A program made the translations under genes and the position numbers. Below are positions 48,102 to 58,853 of a stretch of 64,000 nucleotides of DNA, one piece after another; the first letter of the stretch is position 1; each line of letters starts with the position of its first letter. This stretch comes from CAIWHR01 sp963741355 (lineage in GTDB: Bacteria; Pseudomonadota; Gammaproteobacteria; Burkholderiales; Casimicrobiaceae). Where the stretch lies: NCBI GenBank assembly GCA_963741355.1, contig CAVUIG010000017.1, positions 129,115 through 193,114 on the forward strand, written 5' to 3'. Under the pieces are notes generated by a model. The model had not been told where the DNA came from, made no database searches, and was given only the letters and a program-made list of their open reading frames with translations.

Positions 48102-48117
48102 GTAGGATCCGTCCTAC
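48102..48117. promoter_or_regulatory. Palindromic motif GTAGGA-N3-G-N-CCTAC, copy 3
   Basis: GTAGGATCCGTCCTAC is the most symmetric copy, with 6-bp arms GTAGGA/TCCTAC around TCCG. It lies 46 bp upstream of the histidine kinase ATG at 48164 and in the gap shared with the divergent receiver gene. Confidence 0.65.
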
Positions 48118-48163
48118 AGAGGAAGGCCGGCCAGTCACGTAGGCTCTCGACAAGAAGATCGCC

Positions 48164-49541
48164 ATGAAAAGCCAGCGTCTCTGGGTGCTCGGCATCGTCG
48201 TGCTCGTGCTGGCGGCGATCATCAACGTCGCCGCCCTCAACATCGCCGAGCAGGGCTTCATCGACCTCCGCGAGACGGCCGGGTGGGTTTCGCACACTCA
48301 GCGCGCGCAGAACCTCATCGAGCACATCCTTCGCCTGGCCGTCGACGCCGAGACGGCGCAACGCGGCTATCTGATGACGGGCCGCGATACGCAGCTCGAG
48401 CGCTACAGCAAGTCGCGCAGCGAGATTCCCGTCGTGCTGAAGGAGCTGCGCGAGCTCACGCAGGACAACCCGGTGCAGGCCGCCCAGCTCGTCACGGTCG
48501 GCACCGAGCTCGGCGCCCGCATGGACATCCTGCAGGCGGGCATCGACATCAAGCGCAGCGGCGACGCAGCGGCGTTCGACGATTACATGCAGCAGCGCGG
48601 CGGCAAGATCGCGATGGACGCGCTGCGGCTTGCGCTCGACGGCATGGCGACCGAGGAGCGCGGCCTGTACGAGCGCCGGTTCCGGGTGTTCGAGCGCGAG
48701 TTGCGGCTCTCCCGCTGGGGGTTCTACCTGGTCGTGGGGCTCAATCTGCTGCTGCTGGTGCTGGGCGCCATCGCGCTGGGCCAGGACGCGCGGCGGCGGC
48801 GGCAGGAAGCCGTGGAAGCAAAGGGGCGCAACGCGGAGCTGGAGCGGGCCGTGCTGGAGCGCACCACCGAGCTGACCGAGCTGTCGCATTTTCTGCAGCG
48901 CGTGCAGGAGGACGAGCGGGCCCGTCTCGCGCGCGAGATCCACGACGAGCTGGGCGGAACGCTCGCGGCCGCCAAGATCGACCTGCAGATGCTGTCGAAC
49001 AAGCTCGAGCCCGACCATCCGCAGCAGGTCCGCCTCGCGCGCGCGATGACGGCGATCGACGACTCGATCCAGGTCAAGCGGCGGATCATCGAGGACCTGC
49101 GTCCGTCGATCCTCGACAACCTGGGACTCGCCGCCGCGGTGAGGTGGCAGTGCGCCGAATTCGCCAAGCGAACCGGCGTGCCATGCCGGGTCGAGCTCCT
49201 CGACGACGGAGCTCGACATGTCGCCGGCGTATCGCATTGCGTTCTACCGCATCGTCCAGGAATCATTGACCAACATCGGCAAGCACGCCAACGCGAAGAA
49301 CGTCGCCGTCTCCGTCCTGCGCGACGGCGGCCGCTGGATCCTGCGCGTCGCCGACGACGGCATCGGCATCGACCCGGACAAGCCTCAGGATCCGACGGCG
49401 CACGGCCTGCTCGCGATGCGCGAACGCGCGCGCGCCCTCGGCGGCGAATTGTCGATCCGGCGGGATCCCGGCAGCGGGACGGTCGTCGAAATGCGCGTTG
49501 CGGTCGACCAGGCGCCGCCCGTCCCGCGCGCCGGCGCGTAG
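48164..49541 (+). CDS. CHASE3-domain sensor histidine kinase, NarX-type (one frameshift)
   Basis: ATG 48164 opens a membrane helix (LWVLGIVVLVLAAIINVAAL). A CHASE3 domain follows (DAETAQRGYLMTGRDTQLER), a second helix near 185-205 (GFYLVVGLNLLLLVLGAIAL), a coiled coil, and then HisKA_3 with phospho-acceptor His in RLAREIHDELGGTLAAAK near residue 260. The frame gains one base near 49205. The remaining ATPase domain has YRIVQESLTNIGKHANAKNV and VADDGIGID. The rebuilt length is about 459 residues. Partners may be the divergent receiver or a NarL-type regulator elsewhere. One motif copy lies directly upstream. Confidence 0.9.
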
Positions 49542-49688
49542 CAATTCCTAGATGATCCGGCGCCGGCTGCGGTGCCGCTGCGCGCCTCGGATTTGCCCTA
49601 CGCCAGCACAAGCGATGCGCCTACGGTGGAAGCGCCTGCCGGTTGCGAGACTTTGCATTCAGGCAATCGGGAAATCGAAGGACCACGG

Positions 49689-49877
49689 GTGAAATATCAG
49701 ATGCTGATTTGCCCTTCGGACATGCGGTGGTGCGATCGGGGGCGCTGCAGCGGCACGTGCGAGCTGTCGGGCGAACGCCCTCTCGCCGCGTGTGCCGAGA
49801 TGCGGCGCCCTCGAAACGCATCGCGCCGCCCACGGCCTGTGCGCGGCGTGCATGGACGAAGTCCGGTCGCCGCCTAG
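49689..49877 (+). CDS. Small Cys-rich zinc-binding protein next to Ku (one frameshift)
   Basis: GTG 49689 starts KYQMLICPSDMRWCDRGRCS then GTCELSGERPLAACAE. One base is gained near 49800, and the next frame continues CGALETHRAAHGLCAACMDE. The Cys pattern (C-x5-C-type first cluster, then CAEC and CAAC pairs) suggests two zinc sites. After the shift the frame is the same as that of Ku, with no stop between them, so the true 3' end is unclear: either the stop at 49875-49877 in the original frame, or fusion to Ku. The sequence CTCGGATTTGCCCTAC upstream (49586-49601) is a weak variant of the palindromic motif. Confidence 0.55.
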   Translation: MKYQMLICPSDMRWCDRGRCSGTCELSGERPLAACAEMRRPRNASRRPRPVRGVHGRSPVAA

Positions 49878-49893
49878 AAAAGGAAGCCTGAAC

Positions 49894-50814
49894 ATGCCCC
49901 GATCGCTCTGGAAAGGCGCCATCGCATTCGGTCTCGTCAACGTGCCGGTCGAGCTCTTCCCGGCGGAAGAGCGCAAGGGATTCGAGTTCGCGATGCTGGA
50001 CAAGCGCGACTTCTCGCCGGTCGGCTACAAGCGCTACAACAAGAAGAGCGGCAAGGAAGTGGATTGGGCCGACGTCGTCAAGGGCTACGAATACGAAAAG
50101 GACCAGTACGTCGTGCTCTCCGACGAGGATTTCCGGCGCGCCAACGTGAAGGCGTCGCGGACCATCGACATCAAGGCGTTCGTGCCCGCGGGCGAGATCC
50201 CGCCGCAGTTCTACGAGACGCCCTACTACCTCGCCCCGGATGCTCGCGGCGAGAAGGTCTACGCGCTGCTGCGCGAGACACTGCGCGCGACCGGCCGCGT
50301 CGCGGTCGGCGAGCTCGTGATCCGAACGGCGCAGCACCTCGCCGCGGTGGTCCCGGTGGAGCGTGCGCTGATGCTGATCACGCTGCGCTACGCCGACGAG
50401 CTCCGCGCCGCGCGCGGCTTCGAGCTCCCGGCGGAAAGCCTGAAGAGCGCGGGCGTCTCCGGCAAGGAGCTCGATCTCGCCAAGCGCCTGGTCGACGACA
50501 TGGGCGAGCACTGGAATCCCGACGAATTCAAGGACACGTATCACCTGGACCTGATGCGCCGGGTCCGCGAGAAGATCAAGCGGGGTCAGGTCAGGGAGAT
50601 CACGCGCCCCGAACCCGGCGAGGCCGAGTCGCCGCGCTCCGCGAAGGTGATCGACCTTGCCGCGCTCCTGAAGCAGAGCCTCGAGGCGGGCGCGCCGCGC
50701 CGCAGGACTCCCGCCGAGGCCCGCACGAAGTCCGGCGCCGCGAAACCCAGGCTGCGCTTCGTCGCCTCGTCGCGCGGCACGGCGCGCGGGGCCGCCAAGC
50801 GCAAGCGGGCGTGA
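49894..50814 (+). CDS. ku: Non-homologous end-joining protein Ku
   Basis: The 306-residue protein starts MPRSLWKGAIAFGLVNVPVE, the invariant bacterial Ku N-terminus, and has FAMLDKRDFSPVGYKRYNKK, the core ring region up to about residue 255 (HWNPDEFKDTYHLDLMRRV), and a basic Arg/Lys tail. Ku binds and bridges broken DNA ends and recruits LigD. The ligD polymerase gene follows 15 bp later. ATG 49894 sits behind AAAAGGAAGCCTG. No ligase domain gene is present in this window. Confidence 0.96.
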   Translation: MPRSLWKGAIAFGLVNVPVELFPAEERKGFEFAMLDKRDFSPVGYKRYNKKSGKEVDWADVVKGYEYEKDQYVVLSDEDFRRANVKASRTIDIKAFVPAGEIPPQFYETPYYLAPDARGEKVYALLRETLRATGRVAVGELVIRTAQHLAAVVPVERALMLITLRYADELRAARGFELPAESLKSAGVSGKELDLAKRLVDDMGEHWNPDEFKDTYHLDLMRRVREKIKRGQVREITRPEPGEAESPRSAKVIDLAALLKQSLEAGAPRRRTPAEARTKSGAAKPRLRFVASSRGTARGAAKRKRA

Positions 50815-50829
50815 GCGCGGAAGCGTTCG

Positions 50830-51789
50830 ATGCGGCTCGAGCGCTACCGCGAGAAACGCGATTTCCGGGCGACGCCCGCCTCGCCGCCCGCGGACACCGT
50901 CGCCGGGATCAAGCTCAGCCATCCCGACAAGCCCTACTTCCCGGAGGCCGATCTCGCCAAGCGCGATCTCGCGCGCTACTACGAAGCCATGGCCGACCGG
51001 GCGCTGCCGTATCTGCGCGACCGTCCGCTCGCGCTGGTGCGATGCCCCGACGGCTGGCGCGGGCAGTGCTTCTACCAGAAGCACGCGGACCCGAGCGTCA
51101 ACGCCGCGGTCGCGCGCGTCGAGGTGCCGGAAGGCAAGGGCACGGCGACGTACTTCGGCGTGAAATCGGCGCAGGCGCTGGTCGCGCTCGTCCAATGGGG
51201 CGTGATCGAGCTGCATCCGTGGGGATCGCGCGCGCCGAAGCTCGACCGGCCCGACCGCCTGATATTCGACTTCGATCCGGACGACGGCGTGGAGCTGGAA
51301 AGCGCTCGTCGAGGCCGTCGGCGCACTGCGCGCGCTCCTCGACGACCTCGGTCTCGAGGGATTCCTGAAGACGACCGGCGGAAAGGGGCTGCACGTCGTC
51401 GTGCCGATCCGCGCGACGCTCGACTGGAGTGAGGCGAAAGCGCTTCACCAAGGCGATCGCCGACGTCCTCGTCCGAACGTTTCCCGACCGGCTGACGGCA
51501 ACGGCGTCCAAGGAGAAGCGCAAGGGCCGGATCTTCATCGACTACCTGCGCAATGCCGAAGGCGCGACGGCGATCGCGGCCGTATGCGGTGCGCGCCCGC
51601 GCGAATGCGCCGGTCGCAACGCCGATCGCATGGAGCGAGCTCGCGAGCGACGTGCGCTTCGATCACTTCAACGTGCGCAACATCCCCGAGCGCGTGGCCC
51701 GGCTTCGGGAAGACCCGTGGGCGGCCTTCGACCGGACGCGCCAGAGCGTGACCCGGGCGGCGTTCCGGCGTGTCGGATTCGACGGCTGA
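50830..51789 (+). pseudogene. LigD-type NHEJ polymerase/primase domain protein (three frameshifts)
   Basis: ATG 50830 leads to VAGIKLSHPDKPYFPEADLA, CFYQKHADPSVNAAV and IFDFDPDDGVE, carrying the Asp-x-Asp metal-binding pair of the archaeo-eukaryotic primase-like polymerase domain. One-base gains near 51297, 51435 and 51585 separate GFLKTTGGKGLHVVVPI, ASKEKRKGRIFIDYLRNAEG and IPERVARLREDPWAAF. The rebuilt protein is about 319 residues and holds only the polymerase domain, without phosphoesterase or ligase domains. It fills gaps at Ku-bound ends. It lies directly downstream of ku. Confidence 0.9.
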
Positions 51790-51919
51790 TCCCGCCGGAC
51801 AATCAGGCTCACGGCGCTACGAGGATGGACACGCTCGCGACAACGGCCGATCATCGCGGCGTCGATCTGCCCGAGTCGCTGGCCGCAACCCTAACCCTGC
51901 TCAGGATGGCCGTGTGGAA

Positions 51920-54427
51920 ATGCGGATGATCCTTTGGCGCAACGGCCCCGACGTCGGCCGGATGGGGCTGCTTGGCGCTGATCTACTTCGCGGCGGCCGA
52001 GGGCGCGCTGCTGTTCGCCGTCCCGCCCGGCTATGCGACACCGGTCTGGCCGTCGTCCGGCATCGCCCTCGCCGCGCTGCTGCTTGGGGGGAGGCGCCTC
52101 TGGCCCGGCGTCTGGGTCGGCGCCGGGCTGGCCAATCTGGCGGTCGCGGGGTCGCCGCTGGTCGCCGCGCTGATCGCAACGGGCAACACGCTGGAAGCCG
52201 TCATCGGCGCGGAGCTCGTCCGGCGCTACGCCGGCGGCGGGCGGCTCGAGACCGGCGAGCAGGTCATCAAGTTCGCCGGTGCAATCGCGGTCAGCGCGAC
52301 GATCGCCGCCGGCATCGGTGTCTTCGCGGTCGCGCTCGGCAAGGCGCTCGTGCTGTCCGACGTCCTCCTGAACGTGTGGACGTGGTGGCAGGGCGACGCC
52401 GCCGGAATGATCGTCGTCACACCGTTGATCCTGAGCTGGCATGCGGCCGGATGGCCGCGCTGGTCGTGGCCGAAGGCGATCGAGGCCGCGGCACTGGCGG
52501 CGGCACTGGCGCTCGTCACGTTGCTGGTCTTCGCCGACGTGATCGTCCGGGGCACAGTCGGTCCCGCTCGCATTCCTGCCGCTCGCCTTCGTCGTATGGG
52601 CGGCGATTCGCTTCGGTGCCCGCGGCGTGACCACGGCGACGGCCATCGTCTGTGCGATCGCGGCCTGGTTCACGCTCAAGGGCATGCGGGCCGTGGGGCG
52701 CGGCGCCGTCCGAACTTCGCGCTGCTGGTGCTGCTCGCCTATGCGTGCACGCTGGTCATCACCGGGCTCGTGCTGGCCGGCGATGATCGCGAGCGCGAGC
52801 GGGCCGTGGCGGAACTGCGCGACGCCAATGCAGGGCTCACCCATCGCATCGCGGAGCGCACGCAGCGGCTCGAGGATGCCAACCACGCGCTGCGCGTCGA
52901 GCTCGCGCAGCGCAGACACTACGAGGATGCGCTGCGCCAGAACGAGGAGCGGTTCCGGCTCCTGGTCGACGGCGTCAAGGATTACGCCATCTTCAGCCTC
53001 GATCCCGACGGCAACGTCGCGAGCTGGAGCACCGGCGCGCAGCACATCAAGGGGTACGCCGCCTCCGAGATCATCGGGACGCACTTCTCGCGCTTCTACA
53101 CGGCCGAGGACCTCGCGCGGAACTGGCCCGCGCACGAGCTCGAGGTCGCGCGCGCCGAGGGCCGCTTCGAGGACGAAGGCTGGCGCGTGCGCAAGGACGG
53201 GAGCCGCTTCTGGGCGAACGTCGTCATCACGGCGCTCTACGATGACGAGCACCGGTTGCGCGGATTCGCCAAGATCACGCGCGACCTGACGGTGCGACGG
53301 CGCATCGAGGCGCTGCAGGAAACCGACCGGCAGACGCGGGAATTCCTGGCGATGCTCGCGCACGAACTGCGCAATCCGCTGGCCGGCATCGCCAATGCGC
53401 TCGAATTGATGCGCCGGTCGCCCGACGCCGAGCACGCCGGCCTGCGCAATGTCATACAGCGGCAGACCGCCCACCTGTCACGCATCGTCGACGACTTGCT
53501 GGACGTCAGCCGGATCACGCAGGGCAAGATCGTGCTCAGGAAGGAGCGCCTCGATCTCAGCGAGGCCGTCGCGCGCGCGGTGGAATCGTGCCGCCCCTCG
53601 ATCGACGCACGCAAGCATCACGTGGACCTGCAGCTCGCGCCGCAGCCCGTGCCGGTCGACGCCGACCCGACCCGCCTCGCGCAGATCGTGCAGAACCTCG
53701 TCAGCAACGCCGTCAAGTACACGGCGCCCGGCGGTCGCATCACGATCGCGGTCGCGCGCCGAATCCGGCGAGGCCGTGCTGCGCGTTCGCGACAGCGGGA
53801 TCGGCATTCCGCCCGAGCTCCTGCCGAACGTGTTCGATCTCTTCGTCCAGGGCGACCGGTCGCTCGACCGCACCGAGGGCGGGCTCGGCATCGGGCTCAC
53901 TCGTCGTGAAGCGGCTGGCCGAGCTCCATGGCGGCTCGGTCGAGGCTTCGAGCGGCGGCAAGGACGCCGGCAGCGAATTCGTCGTCCGGCTTCCGCTGGC
54001 GGAGCGGGAGATCGCGCCCGAGCCCGCTGCCGATACCGCGCAAGATCCCGCGTCGACGCGGCATCGCCTGCTCGTCGTCGACGACAACCGCGATTCCGCG
54101 AATACGCTCGCCGCGCTGTTCCAGATGATGGGGCACGACGTGCGCACGGCATACGACGGACCCGAGGCGCTGTCGATCGCCGCCGAATATCGCCCCGACG
54201 CGATGTTTCTCGACATCGGACTGCCGGGGATGAACGGTTACGAGGTCGCGCGAAAGGTTCGCGAATCGCCCGAGCTCGCCGGGACGACGCTGGTCGCGTT
54301 CACCGGCTACTGCCAGGACGAGGACCGACGCCGCCTCGCCGAAGTCGGCTTCGAGCATCACGTCGTGAAGCCCGCCGGCATCGGCGAGCTCGCGAAGATC
54401 CTCGACGCGCTGCCCCGCTCCGAGTAG
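51920..54427 (+). pseudogene. MASE1-PAS hybrid sensor histidine kinase/response regulator (several frameshifts)
   Basis: The N-terminus is unsure (ATG 51920 or further upstream). About eight membrane helices form a MASE1 domain (AVPPGYATPVWPSSGIALAA). Then come a coiled linker, a PAS domain (YAIFSLDPDGNVASWSTGAQ; FSRFYTAEDLARNWP), HisKA with FLAMLAHELRNPLAGIANAL, HATPase (LVSNAVKYTAPGGRITIAV; VRDSGIGIPPELL; LGIGL) and a C-terminal receiver (LLVVDDNRDSANTL; DAMFLDIGLPGMNGYE; HHVVKPAG). Frame changes lie near 51965, 52565, 52700, 53765 and 53900. The rebuilt size is about 835 residues. It is a membrane-bound hybrid kinase of unknown signal, placed between NHEJ and helicase genes. Confidence 0.87.
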
Positions 54428-54482
54428 CGCGGATCGCGTTGCCGCGCGAAGGCGCGCGGCGGACCGGGTCATGCAATAGACT

Positions 54483-57006
54483 GTGGCCTTGGCCGCCTTG
54501 CTGCACCTCCTCGACGACGCTCCGACCGCCCGATTCGCCGCGGCGGCGAACACGGACGGCGATCCGTACGCCGCCGCGCGCACGTGGTTCGCCACGCGCG
54601 GGATGACGCCGTTTCCGTTCCAGGAAGAGGTCTGGAGCGCCTGTGCGCGCGGCGAATCCGGGCTGCTGCACGCGCCCACCGGAATGGGCAAGACGCTGGC
54701 GGCCGCGGTCGGTCCGCTCGTCCTCGGCCCGCAAGGCCGCGCCGACGCGCCGCCGCCCCTCACGCTGCTGTGGATCACCCCGCTGCGCGCGCTCGCCGCG
54801 GACACGGGCCTCGCGCTGACTTCCGCGGCGGCCGCGCTGCGCCCGCACTGGACCGTCGACGTGCGCACCGGCGACACCGCCGCCGGCGCCCGCGCGAAGC
54901 AGAGCAAGCGGTTGCCGACGGTTCTCGTCACCACGCCGGAGAGCCTCACGCTGTTCCTTGCGCGCGCCGACTGGCGCGAGCGCTTTGCGGGCCTCGCGGC
55001 AATCGTCGTCGACGAGTGGCACGAGCTGCTGTCGTCCAAGCGCGGCGTGCAAACCGAGCTGGCGCTCGCGCGCCTGCGCGGCGCGCGTCCCGGGCTCCTC
55101 ACGTGGGCGCTGTCCGCAACGCTCGCGAATCTCGACGACGCGCTCGAATGCCTCGTCGGCGTCGGCAACACGACGCGGGCGCGAATCGTCCGGGGCGCCG
55201 ACACCAAGGCGATCGTCATCGACAGCATGCTGCCGAAGACGATCGAGCGCTTTCCGTGGGCCGGCCACATCGGCCTCAAGCTCCTGCCCGACGTCGTCCG
55301 CGCGATCGATCGCGCGCGCTCGACGCTCGTGTTCACCAACGTCCGCTCGACGACCGAGATCTGGTACCAGGCGATCCTCGAGGCGCGTCCCGACTGGGCG
55401 GGACGCATCGCGCTCCACCACGGCTCGCTCGAGCGCGAGGTGCGCGACTGGGTCGAGGACGCGCTGCGCCACGGGCGGCTGCGCGCCGTCGTCTGCACGT
55501 CGAGCCTCGATCTCGGCGTCGACTTCGCGCCGGTCGACCAGGTGCTGCAGATCGGCAGCCCGAAGGGCGTCGCCCGGCTGCTGCAGCGCGCGGGCCGCAG
55601 CGGCCATCGTCCCGGCGAAACCTCGCGCGTCACGGTCGTGCCGACGCAGGCGCTGGAGCTCATCGAGTCCGCCGCTGCGCGTGAAGCGGCCGCCGCTCGC
55701 GCGATCGAGGCGCGCGTGCCGCTCGGCGCACCGCAGGACGTCCTCATCCAGCATCTCGTCACGTGCGCGCTCGGCGGCGGCTTCGTGCCGGATGCGCTGC
55801 GCGACGAAGTGCGGAGCACGCGCGCGTATGCGTCGCTGACCGACGACGAATGGCAGTTCGCGCTCGACTTCGTCGTGCACGGCGGGGCGAGCCTCAACGC
55901 GTATCCGGAATACCGGCGCGTCGTCATCGACGAGGCCGGTGTGGCCACCGTGCCCGACGCGCGCATCGCGCGGCGGCACCGGATCGGCATCGGCACGATC
56001 GTCTCCGAGGCGAGCATCACCGTGCGCTTTCGCAACGGCGCGGCGCTGGGTCACGTCGAGGAAGGCTTCATCGCCCGCCTCGCGCCCGGCGATTGCTTCG
56101 TCTTCGCCGGCCGCGTGCTGGAGCTCGTGCGCGTGCGCGAGCTGACCGCGTGGGTCACGCCCGCGCCGCGCCAAGTCCGCGCTGGTGCCGCGCTGGACGG
56201 GCAGCAAGATGGCGCTGTCGACCAGGCTGGCCGAGGCCACCCGCGCGCTCATCGCCGGCGCCAGGCGCGGCGAATTCGCCTCGCCCGAGATGAAGCTCGT
56301 CCGGCCGCTGCTCGAATTGCAGCGGCGCTGGTCCGATCTTCCCGGCGAGGGCGAATGGCTGATCGAGCGCATCGCGACGCGCGAAGGGCATGGCCTCTTC
56401 TTCTATCCGTTCGAGGGCCGCCTCGCGCATTTCGGTCTCGCGACGCTGTTCTCGTACCGGCTTTCGCGCGACGTGCCGCGCACGTTCAGCCTCACCGCCA
56501 ACGATTACGGATTCGGCCTCGTGTCGCGCGAGCCCGTTCCCCTGTCGCTGGGCGATCTCGGGCGCCTCCTCGCAGCGCCCGGCGTCGAGGCCGACATCCT
56601 CGCGGGGATCAACGCCGCGGAGCTCGGCCGCCGCCAGTTCCGCGAGATCGCGCGCGTCGCCGGGCTCATCTTCCAGGGCTATCCGGGCGAGCCCAATCCG
56701 GCGCGCCAGTTGCAGGCGTCCTCCGCGCTGCTCTACGGCGTCTTCGCCGAATACGATCCGGACAACCTGCTGCTGGCGCAGGCGGTGCGCGAGGTGCTGG
56801 AGCGCCAGCTCGAAGCGCCGCGCATCGACGCCGCGTTGAAGCGGCTGCGCGGGCAGCGCGCGCGCCTGACGAATCCGGCGCGGCCGACACCGTTCGCATT
56901 TCCGCTGCTGGTCGAGATGTTCAAGGAGGAGCTCTCGACCGAGGCGCTCGACGCCCGCGTGGCACGCATGGTCGCCGCGCTCGAGGAAGCGGCGAACGCA
57001 TCCTGA
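54483..57006 (+). CDS. Lhr-type DEXH helicase, ligase-associated DNA-damage-response family (one frameshift)
   Basis: GTG 54483 opens an SF2 helicase of about 841 residues. Q-motif-like FPFQEEVWSACARGESGLL leads to Walker A APTGMGKT (about 64-72). The DExH box VVDEWHELLSSKRGVQTELA is near 174, and motif III (SATLAN) is present. In the second domain RAVVCTSSLDLGVDFAPVDQ and LQRAGRSGHRPGE give motifs V and VI. A DUF/Lhr C-terminal region follows, where one base is gained near 56175 before SALVPRWTGSKMALS. The family works with a DNA ligase and nuclease in repair; those partners are not seen here, but ku and the LigD polymerase are 3 kb upstream. Confidence 0.92.
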
Positions 57007-57043
57007 CGCCGCGCTATCATCGCCTCATCATCAGGAGTCGCCG

Positions 57044-57813
57044 ATGCCAGCCCATCCCTTCGACCTCACCGGAAAAGTCGCGCTCGTCACCGGCGCGTAT
57101 CGCGGTCTCGGCTTCGCCATCGCCAAGGGTCTCGCGCACGCCGGCGCGACGGTCGTCCTCAACGGACGCCGGCCGGAGGAGCTCGCCGCCGCGGCGAAGA
57201 AGCTCGTCGACGCTCGGCCATGCGGCGTCGACCACCGTGTTCGACGTCACCGACGCCGCCGGCATCAAGCGCGGCGTCGACGGCATCGTCGAGTCGTACG
57301 GCCACCTCGACATCCTCGTCAACAACGCCGGCATCCAGCGCCGCCATGCGCTCGTCGATTTCCCGCAGTCGGAATGGGACGAAGTCATCGCGACCAACCT
57401 GACCGCGCCCTACCTCGTCTCGCAGGCAGTGCTGCCGGGAATGATCGCGCGCAAGAGCGGCAAGATCATCCACATCGCGTCGCTGATGAGCGAGCTCGCG
57501 CGTCCGACGGTGGTGCCCTACACCGCCGCGAAAGGCGGCGTGCGCCAGCTGACGCGCGGCATGGCGGTCGAGCTCGCCCCGAGCAACATCCAGGTCAACG
57601 CGATCGCGCCGGGCTATTTCGCGACCGAGATGAACCGCGCGCTGATCGACAACGCGGAGTTCGACGCGTGGGTGAAGAAGCGCACGCCGGCCGGGCGCTG
57701 GGGGCAGCCCGACGAAATCTCCGGACTCGCGGTGTTCCTCGCCTCCGCCGCCGCCGAACTACATGACCGGCCAGCTGCTCTTCATCGACGGAGGGATGAG
57801 CGTGGCATTGTAG
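57044..57813 (+). CDS. Short-chain dehydrogenase/reductase, gluconate-5-dehydrogenase-like (two frameshifts)
   Basis: From ATG 57044, FDLTGKVALVTGAYRGLGFA gives the TGxxxGxG cofactor motif, and LNGRRPEELAA suggests NADP use. After a one-base gain near 57215 come LDILVNNAGIQRRHALVDF, the catalytic S-Y-K set (HIASLMSE; PYTAAKGGVRQLT) and APGYFATEMNRALIDN. A second gain near 57760 precedes NYMTGQLLFIDGG and the stop at 57811. The rebuilt length is about 255 residues. The closest group is 2-dehydro-gluconate/gluconate 5-dehydrogenase; the substrate is not proven. It lies 37 bp after the helicase gene. Confidence 0.88.
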
Positions 57814-57980
57814 CAGCGGGGCCAGCATTGCGGGCGAACAAGGAGGGGCGCTGTGAGCAATGAGTAGGAAACGCGAAGCGTTGAAGTCCGGCAACGCCTG
57901 TCAATGCCGGCACCGCGCGTAGCCCACTCGCTTTGCCGCGCCTATACTGCCCCATCGCTGTTCACCGCAATGGAGGCTCC

Positions 57981-58853
57981 ATGGCGCAGCCGGTCTCAGG
58001 CAAGGCCCCCGCAAAGAAGCACGCGCCGCCACCAGGCCGTCGGGCGCGGCCGGCATCTGCGCAATGTCGTCCCCGACAGCGTCGATTTTCGCGACCGGCC
58101 CTACCGTCCCGCGGTCGCCTTCGCGCCGCGGCCGCGCCTGCCGGCACCTCCGGCTACCCATCGTCCCCGCCTGAATCAGCGCGACACCAGCGCGTGCACC
58201 GGCTTCGCGCTGGCGACCGTCGTGCATGTGCTGACATCGCGGCGCGATGCGACGCCCGCCGATCCCGTCTCGCCGTTCATGCTCTACGGCATGGCGCGCC
58301 GCTACGACGAATCTGCGCGGCGAGGCGCCGGACGGCGGATCTTCGCTGCGCGGGCGCGCTGAAGGGCTGGTTCAAGCACGGCGTGTGCAAGCAAGCGCTC
58401 TGGCCGAAGCTCGACGAGCCGGTCCCGACGGGCGCAGCCGGACTGGTGGGACGACGGCGTGCGCCGACCGCTCGGCGCGTACTACCGGGTCGATTCGCGC
58501 TCCGTGGTCGACATGCAGGTCGCGCTGAACGAAACCGGCGTGCTGCTCGCGAGCGCGCTGCGCACGCCGGCTGGGACGATGGGTTCACCCGCAAAGGCGG
58601 CAAGAAGGCGGCGCCCAACGGAATCTGGACGATCCCGTATCCGAGGAAGACGAGCCCGAACGACGGCCACGCATTCGCCCTCGTCGGCTACGACGAGGAC
58701 GGCTTCATCGTGCAGAACTCGTGGGGCAACGGCTGGGGCACCCATGGTCTCGCCATCCTCACCTACGAGGACTGGATCAAGCACGGCTACGACTGCTGGG
58801 TCGCGCAGCTGGGTGTGGTCACGCGCCGGCACGAAGCGCAGGCGGTCGGCTGA
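57981..58853 (+). pseudogene. Papain-like C1-family cysteine peptidase (several frameshifts)
   Basis: ATG 57981 starts MAQPVSGKAPAKKHAPPPGR. After frame changes the sequence reads VVPDSVDFRDRPYRPAVAFA then LNQRDTSACTGFALATVVHV, with the oxyanion Gln and catalytic Cys of C1 peptidases. GWFKHGVCKQALWP and GAYYRVDSRSVVDMQVAL follow, and then NDGHAFALVGYDEDGFIVQN with the catalytic His, and NSWGNGWG with the Asn. All catalytic parts are thus present. Frames change about five times. No signal peptide is seen. The downstream hydrolase part begins in another frame right after the stop, so the two may be one protein. Confidence 0.75.

Noticed and set aside
53897..56035. A 712-codon minus-strand open frame over the hybrid kinase and helicase genes
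   Set aside because: Sense-strand proteins are clearly conserved across the same interval; the antisense product has no motifs and typical shadow composition.
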